Positions 7,425-11,375 of a stretch of DNA of 11,375 bases are shown here, one piece after another. This stretch comes from Bacteroidales bacterium. Its GTDB lineage: Bacteria > Bacteroidota > Bacteroidia > Bacteroidales > UBA932. The notes under the pieces were generated by a model, which saw only the letters and a list, made by a program, of their open reading frames with translations, did no database searches and was not told where the DNA came from. Location of the stretch: contig JAFZIX010000155.1 of assembly GCA_017554135.1 (NCBI GenBank), forward strand, positions 1 to 11,375, in the 5' to 3' direction. Both the position numbers and the translations under genes were made by a program. How positions within the stretch are numbered: the stretch's first letter is position 1; each line of letters starts with the position of its first letter.

Positions 7425-7431
7425 AATGTCT

Positions 7432-9981
7432 ATGAAAAAAGCACTGTTTACATTGGTATTGTCCTTCGCGTTTTGCGTAATGTCGTATGCCGTGCCGGCA
7501 TACCCCTGGCCAATTAAATACCGCCAGCCGGACGGGAGCGTTGTCACCATCCAGCTTCATGGCGACGAGAATTATCACTATACCACCATGGGAGGCAAAG
7601 TCGTGGCAAGAGGCAAAGACGGTTTCTACCACGCGGCATCACTCCCCGCCCGCAGCAATTCCTCCATCAAAAGAGTCCGCACAGCCAACGCGCGCCTTCG
7701 TTCAGGTGCGGTCGACGGCAGGGCGATAAGCATGGGGCAGAAGCGTTTCCTCATCATTCTGGTAGAATTCCAGGATCTGGAATTCACTGTCGAGAATCCT
7801 CACGATGCTTTCTCTGCCATGCTGAATCAAACCGGCTACTCTGCAAACGGCGGCACCGGCTCGGTGCACGACTACTATTATGAGAATTCCACAGGGCAAT
7901 TCGATCCCGTTTATGATGTTGTCGGCCCTGTTAAAGTGTCCAAGGGTTTTGCGGAGTATGGCAAGAACGACGATGAAGGGCACGATGTAGATCCCCGTGG
8001 CGCGTTTGCCGAAGCATGCAAAATAGCCCACGAACAGGGGATTGTGAATTTTGCCCAATACGACAACGATAGAGACGGCTACGTCGACAATGTATTCTTC
8101 TACTATGCTGGTCACAACGAAGCCGAAGCAGGTGGAGATGATACCATCTGGCCTCACGCCAGCGGATTGAACCCAAGGGAAAACGGCTATGACGGAGTAA
8201 AGGTCTACTCCTATGCATGCTCCTCCGAATATAAAGGATCTTCCGGCACCAATATGGCCGGTATCGGCACCTTCTGCCACGAATTCGGGCACGTGCTCGG
8301 CCTGCCGGACTTCTATGACGTGGATTACGAAAAGAACGGCAGCAACGATACCGTTTACGATTTTTCACTCATGAGCAGCGGCAACTACAACAATAACGGA
8401 CGCACTCCCCCCTACCTCAGCATATTGGAAAGATGGATGCTCGGTTGGGCAGATGTTTCCTGGTGGGATGAAGCCGGGCAGAAAAGCCTGAGGCCCGTCC
8501 AGGAGAATTCGGGCGCCATGACCCGTACTTCCGTCGAAGACGAATTCTTCCTTTATGAAGTGCGTAGCGGCACCGGCTGGGATTCCTACATCAAGGTAAG
8601 GTCATCCGACGCTCCGGTGAACGGTCTCGTGGTATATCATGTGGATTATTCAACAAACCAGGTCGCGGACGCAGGTGAAGCAATCAAACTCTGGGGCAAT
8701 AACTCGCTGAACGCATATGCGGTCCATCCGTGCTATTACATGGTTCTTCCCAAGTCCTCCTGGAGCAACTTCAATGATATGCTTTACCCCGGGACCACCG
8801 GAACAACCACATTTGAAGGCACCGACTGGGCATCTCTTAAAACAAGATACAAACTGTCCGACATTCAGTATTCCGACGGCACCGTGACATTGAACCTGGA
8901 AGTTCCCAACTCCCTGATATTGAACGGTAAGGTGACCGATTCCAACGGAGCACCCCTTTCCGGGGTCACGGTAGAGGTCGCCCTGGCCAACGAGTCCGCC
9001 GTTCAGGCCTTGAAGCAACGCCAGTTCATCAGCCTGAAGGAACTCAGGAAAGTTTCCAAATATTCAACCTCCACCGGGCAGGACGGAACATACGAGTTGG
9101 AAATCCCCGGCTCGGGCAGCAAGGTTCTGGAAATTGTCTGGAGCAAAGAGATGTTCAACACCGAGCATCGTACCGTCACCACCTACGGAGGAACAGCAAG
9201 GCAGGATGTCACGATGTTGAACTACTCTGAAGGCAAACCTGCGACGCTCTCGAAGAATAACGGCAGCGCCGGCTATGCAATCGGCTATACCACTGCGGCC
9301 GAGAACTATTCCGCAACGCTTGCAATGAGGTATTCTGCCGAAGAACTCAAACCCTACGTGGGCTATAACATCGACGCCATCACCTTCATGATGAGGGGGT
9401 CCAGCGCCACACGTGTGGATGTTTTCGTTGATTTCGGCGCCGAACGCGCATTCACCAAGACCATCACCTCGCCGAAGTTCAACAAAAAGCAGACTATCGA
9501 CATTTCCGATGCAGGAATTGTAATTCCTTCCGGGAAAGATGTATTCATAGGTTACGCCGTAAAAGAAATCAGTGGCGAGCAATACTGGATGAGTATCGAT
9601 GGTGCCGATCCTGTTGATGGCGGCGGAATGATAGTGGGTAATTTCATTACAAGCGGTACGACTGAATGGCAGACGGTGAAATACAATTTCATCATCGATG
9701 CCGACCTCACCCAAGTCGTATCTCCCTATGCCGGACTCGGCATCAGGGTCATCAACCGGTCCGAAGACGGTAAATACACAACTGGCAGCACCTTCCCGCT
9801 CACCTTCGTAGACAACTACATCGGCGGCATCCCCGATTCCGTTGCATGGTACTTCGACGGCCAGCCCGTCTCCGGAGAGGCCATCACCCTCACCACCTCC
9901 GGCCAGCACACCGTCAAAGCCGTCGTCACCTACTCCAACGGCAACATCGAAGAAATCGAACAGGTTATAGAAGTTCTATAG
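7432..9981 (+). CDS. Secreted M6-family (immune inhibitor A-like) zinc metalloprotease, multidomain
   Basis: The 849-residue product is an exported endopeptidase. A signal peptide ends near Ala20 (MSYA, then VPAYPW). Residues about 21-95 look like a propeptide with the Y-P-W and QLHGDENYHYTT features common in Bacteroidota M6 proteins. The catalytic domain spans about 100-480. It carries a calcium-loop-like DNDRDGYVDN (211-220), DTIWPH, the zinc motif HEFGHVLGLPD (H283, E284, H287, with D293 the likely third ligand) and a Met-turn-like FSLMSSG (M314), so the active site looks intact. Residues about 493-600 are a carboxypeptidase-regulatory-like domain (LNGKVTDSNGAPLSGVTV), about 600-760 a beta-sandwich of unknown family, and about 765-849 an Ig/PKD-like domain. 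I see no typical T9SS C-terminal sorting domain, and the signal is not of lipoprotein type, so the final location is uncertain. It is the only enzyme of the cluster, and peptide supply to SusCD is the inferred role. Confidence 0.92.
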   Translation: MKKALFTLVLSFAFCVMSYAVPAYPWPIKYRQPDGSVVTIQLHGDENYHYTTMGGKVVARGKDGFYHAASLPARSNSSIKRVRTANARLRSGAVDGRAISMGQKRFLIILVEFQDLEFTVENPHDAFSAMLNQTGYSANGGTGSVHDYYYENSTGQFDPVYDVVGPVKVSKGFAEYGKNDDEGHDVDPRGAFAEACKIAHEQGIVNFAQYDNDRDGYVDNVFFYYAGHNEAEAGGDDTIWPHASGLNPRENGYDGVKVYSYACSSEYKGSSGTNMAGIGTFCHEFGHVLGLPDFYDVDYEKNGSNDTVYDFSLMSSGNYNNNGRTPPYLSILERWMLGWADVSWWDEAGQKSLRPVQENSGAMTRTSVEDEFFLYEVRSGTGWDSYIKVRSSDAPVNGLVVYHVDYSTNQVADAGEAIKLWGNNSLNAYAVHPCYYMVLPKSSWSNFNDMLYPGTTGTTTFEGTDWASLKTRYKLSDIQYSDGTVTLNLEVPNSLILNGKVTDSNGAPLSGVTVEVALANESAVQALKQRQFISLKELRKVSKYSTSTGQDGTYELEIPGSGSKVLEIVWSKEMFNTEHRTVTTYGGTARQDVTMLNYSEGKPATLSKNNGSAGYAIGYTTAAENYSATLAMRYSAEELKPYVGYNIDAITFMMRGSSATRVDVFVDFGAERAFTKTITSPKFNKKQTIDISDAGIVIPSGKDVFIGYAVKEISGEQYWMSIDGADPVDGGGMIVGNFITSGTTEWQTVKYNFIIDADLTQVVSPYAGLGIRVINRSEDGKYTTGSTFPLTFVDNYIGGIPDSVAWYFDGQPVSGEAITLTTSGQHTVKAVVTYSNGNIEEIEQVIEVL

Positions 9982-9982
9982 C

Positions 9983-10936
9983 ATGTCCCGGTTCTTACCC
10001 ATCCTTGCCCTCTTCTCTCTGGCAGCCTGCGTCGAAACTATCGACATGAGCCCGGCTGAAGAGGGCATTGGTGTATATTGCATCCTGAAAAAAGGGGATA
10101 AACAAACCCTTAAACTTTCCCGGATTGCCGGGGGCCTGGGGGTAGGAGATCAGCCGATTGAAAATGCAAAGGCATGGATATTACGAAACAGGGACACTTT
10201 CCGTTTCGTCCATGTAGGTGGTGGCGTTTACGAGACAACAATGTCTCCACAGCATGGTTTTTTATATCGGCTTGAGATAGAAGCACGTGGCCAGAAGATC
10301 TGGGCGGAAACAGTGTTTCCGGAGGATTTGATAATCTCATATTGGGAGAGCAGGTCTGATTACAGAGCACCGTGGTATACTATTACTAAGTATTCTCAAA
10401 CCGAACCTTATGACAAACCTTGCAACTTCATATTATACAGTGCTCACCCCGAGGACAATTCATCAATATGGACCAATCATTCAGGAGCCGATGCCGTAAC
10501 ACTGGGCGAATATTTTTTTTCATCTGACGACATTTACTGGAATCCATATGAGAAAGACTATGAAACCTATCATGATCCCAGTTATCTGCCATTCGATGGA
10601 AAGCGTTTAAAGGGCGGCCCGGGCTATAAACAAATGGTTATAATAAGGCATGACGGGAACTATTCCAACGGAATACCCTTTAAGGAACTTAAAGATTATG
10701 GCGTAACAACCGAAAAGGCATTCATCATATCCCCACCCAACAAAGACAACAGTTGGTGGACTGACAGCTTTGTGTCTGATTCCTATGCAGATTATTTGCG
10801 GTACTGCAAAAAGAGAGAAAACAATTTCGGCGATTTGCTGTCAAATGTATTTGACCGTGAAGCCATCATTAACATACATGGCGGATTCGGCGTGTTTGGG
10901 GCGAAGACTTCCAAAACCCAAGTATTTCAACGATAA
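9983..10936 (+). CDS. DUF4249-like lipoprotein
   Basis: The 317-residue product has a short lipoprotein signal peptide (MSRFLPILALFSLAAC, lipid on Cys16). The first part looks like a beta-sandwich (VYCILKKGDKQTLKLSR, IENAKAWILR, GGGVYETTMSPQHGFLYRLEI, WAETVFPED). The C-terminal part has the SDSYADYLRYCKKRENNFGDLLSNVFD and INIHGGFGVFGA features that recall DUF4249 proteins, a Bacteroidota lipoprotein family of unknown function often found beside SusC-like receptors. The family call is from pattern memory and is only moderately sure. The ATG is 1 base after the protease stop, which points to translational coupling; no Shine-Dalgarno is visible. Base composition becomes more AT-rich through this gene, and an 8-T run (10513-10520, encoding YFF) is a possible slippage site, but the frame is intact here. 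Confidence 0.8.
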   Translation: MSRFLPILALFSLAACVETIDMSPAEEGIGVYCILKKGDKQTLKLSRIAGGLGVGDQPIENAKAWILRNRDTFRFVHVGGGVYETTMSPQHGFLYRLEIEARGQKIWAETVFPEDLIISYWESRSDYRAPWYTITKYSQTEPYDKPCNFILYSAHPEDNSSIWTNHSGADAVTLGEYFFSSDDIYWNPYEKDYETYHDPSYLPFDGKRLKGGPGYKQMVIIRHDGNYSNGIPFKELKDYGVTTEKAFIISPPNKDNSWWTDSFVSDSYADYLRYCKKRENNFGDLLSNVFDREAIINIHGGFGVFGAKTSKTQVFQR

Positions 10937-10947
10937 GTATTGTTTAT

Positions 10948-11375
10948 ATGAACCACTCTAATCTTTTGTTTACTATTGCAACGTTTGTTTGTTTCACAAA
11001 TTGTTCTTTTAATAATGAGCGACTTACTCTTTCATCTTTAAATGATTCTTTGGATCCCTATACGCTATTAACAAAAGCTGGCATTAAGTCTTTGGATGAT
11101 CTGTGCTACCATGAAGGAACGGAATTGGTATTGCAACCATCGCGTTTCGATTATACTCGCTCAGGCAATGAGCCCACCCATCGTGCCATCAAGGTCTTTC
11201 CCAAGAGTATATCGGAACAACAGCTTATCAGCAATTTGGAGGGCATAAGACTGTCCTATATTCCTTTTGGCTATATTCCGGCATCACCGGAAATCCAAAC
11301 AATGGCAAAAGGACTCGGCGTTGCAGCTTTCTCAGAAACAAGTCCATACACACAGTCGGTAACCGACTTTGAAAC
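10948..11375 (+). CDS. Lipoprotein of unknown function, 5' part (cut by window edge)
   Basis: An open frame starts at ATG 10948, 11 bases after the DUF4249-like gene, and stays open to 11375 (142 codons). The start MNHSNLLFTIATFVCFTNC has a hydrophobic core and a lipobox-like FTNC, placing lipid on Cys19, though the n-region has no Lys or Arg. The following sequence includes LVLQPSRFDYT, AIKVFPKSISEQQLISNLEGI and LSYIPFGYIPASPE, which I cannot assign to a family. The close spacing suggests it belongs to the same operon. It is the most AT-rich part of the cluster (21 G+C of 60 in 11041-11100) and uses many TTT, TCT and TTG codons, unlike the SusC and SusD genes. The end of the protein is not visible, so its catalytic or binding role cannot be judged. 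Confidence 0.75.
   Translation, partial: MNHSNLLFTIATFVCFTNCSFNNERLTLSSLNDSLDPYTLLTKAGIKSLDDLCYHEGTELVLQPSRFDYTRSGNEPTHRAIKVFPKSISEQQLISNLEGIRLSYIPFGYIPASPEIQTMAKGLGVAAFSETSPYTQSVTDFE

Noticed and set aside
7426..7431. Upstream in-frame ATG as the protease start
   Set aside because: It is only one base from the GGAGG sequence, whereas the ATG at 7432 has the right spacing and gives a normal signal peptide.
10305..10321. Palindrome CGGAAACAGTGTTTCCG in the DUF4249-like gene
   Set aside because: It lies within coding sequence for the family-typical AETVFPE segment, has no flanking T run, and is isolated, so it is probably incidental.
10513..10520. Run of eight T as a phase-variation switch
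   Set aside because: A single 8-base tract encoding two phenylalanines in an intact frame is not enough evidence without allelic variation in reads.
1..11375. CRISPR arrays, tRNA or rRNA genes, insertion sequences, attachment sites
   Set aside because: I saw no repeat-spacer pattern, no tRNA-like or rRNA sequence, and no transposase or integrase coding in either strand.

Overview
The window reads as chromosomal DNA of a member of the Bacteroidota, most likely order Bacteroidales. The evidence is a SusC/RagA-SusD/RagB outer-membrane pair, a run of five lipoprotein genes, BACON-type domains, and a Bacteroides-style promoter (TTTG at -33, TAnnTTTG at -7) in front of alaS. Four of the six genes with a visible upstream context in the locus lack a Shine-Dalgarno sequence, which also fits. 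Most of the window has moderately high G+C (35 of 60 bases in one hand-counted stretch of the SusC gene), falling to 21 of 60 near the right end. Genus cannot be fixed from this sequence alone.

Layout. Bases 1-332 (minus strand) are the first 110 codons of alaS, a housekeeping gene, with its promoter at 364-395. A 261-bp divergent region (333-593) separates it from a plus-strand cluster that runs to the end of the window: SusC-like TonB-dependent transporter (594-3812), SusD-like lipoprotein (3831-5504), a SusE-position lipoprotein (5525-6388), a hairpin followed by a T run (6408-6447), a lipoprotein with two BACON-like domains (6457-7419), a multidomain M6-family zinc metalloprotease (7432-9981), a DUF4249-like lipoprotein (9983-10936), and the 5' part of another lipoprotein (10948 to beyond 11375). 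All gaps inside the cluster are 1-68 bp, so it is probably one operon, with the hairpin as a possible point of partial termination.

How the genes may work together. The SusC and SusD proteins should form a lidded outer-membrane importer. In glycan loci the accompanying enzymes are glycoside hydrolases; here the only enzyme is an exported metalloprotease and no carbohydrate-active enzyme is visible. The simplest reading, which is inference, is a protein or peptide acquisition locus comparable in logic to RagAB: the protease cuts protein, the accessory lipoproteins bind substrate or products at the cell surface, and SusCD imports the peptides. No dedicated regulator (ECF sigma/anti-sigma, hybrid two-component or SusR-type) is present in the window.

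Points most worth a second look are the protease-SusCD linkage with several uncharacterised lipoproteins, the mid-operon hairpin that ends 9 bases before a start codon, the cysteine-rich SusD protein, and the change in base composition towards the right edge.
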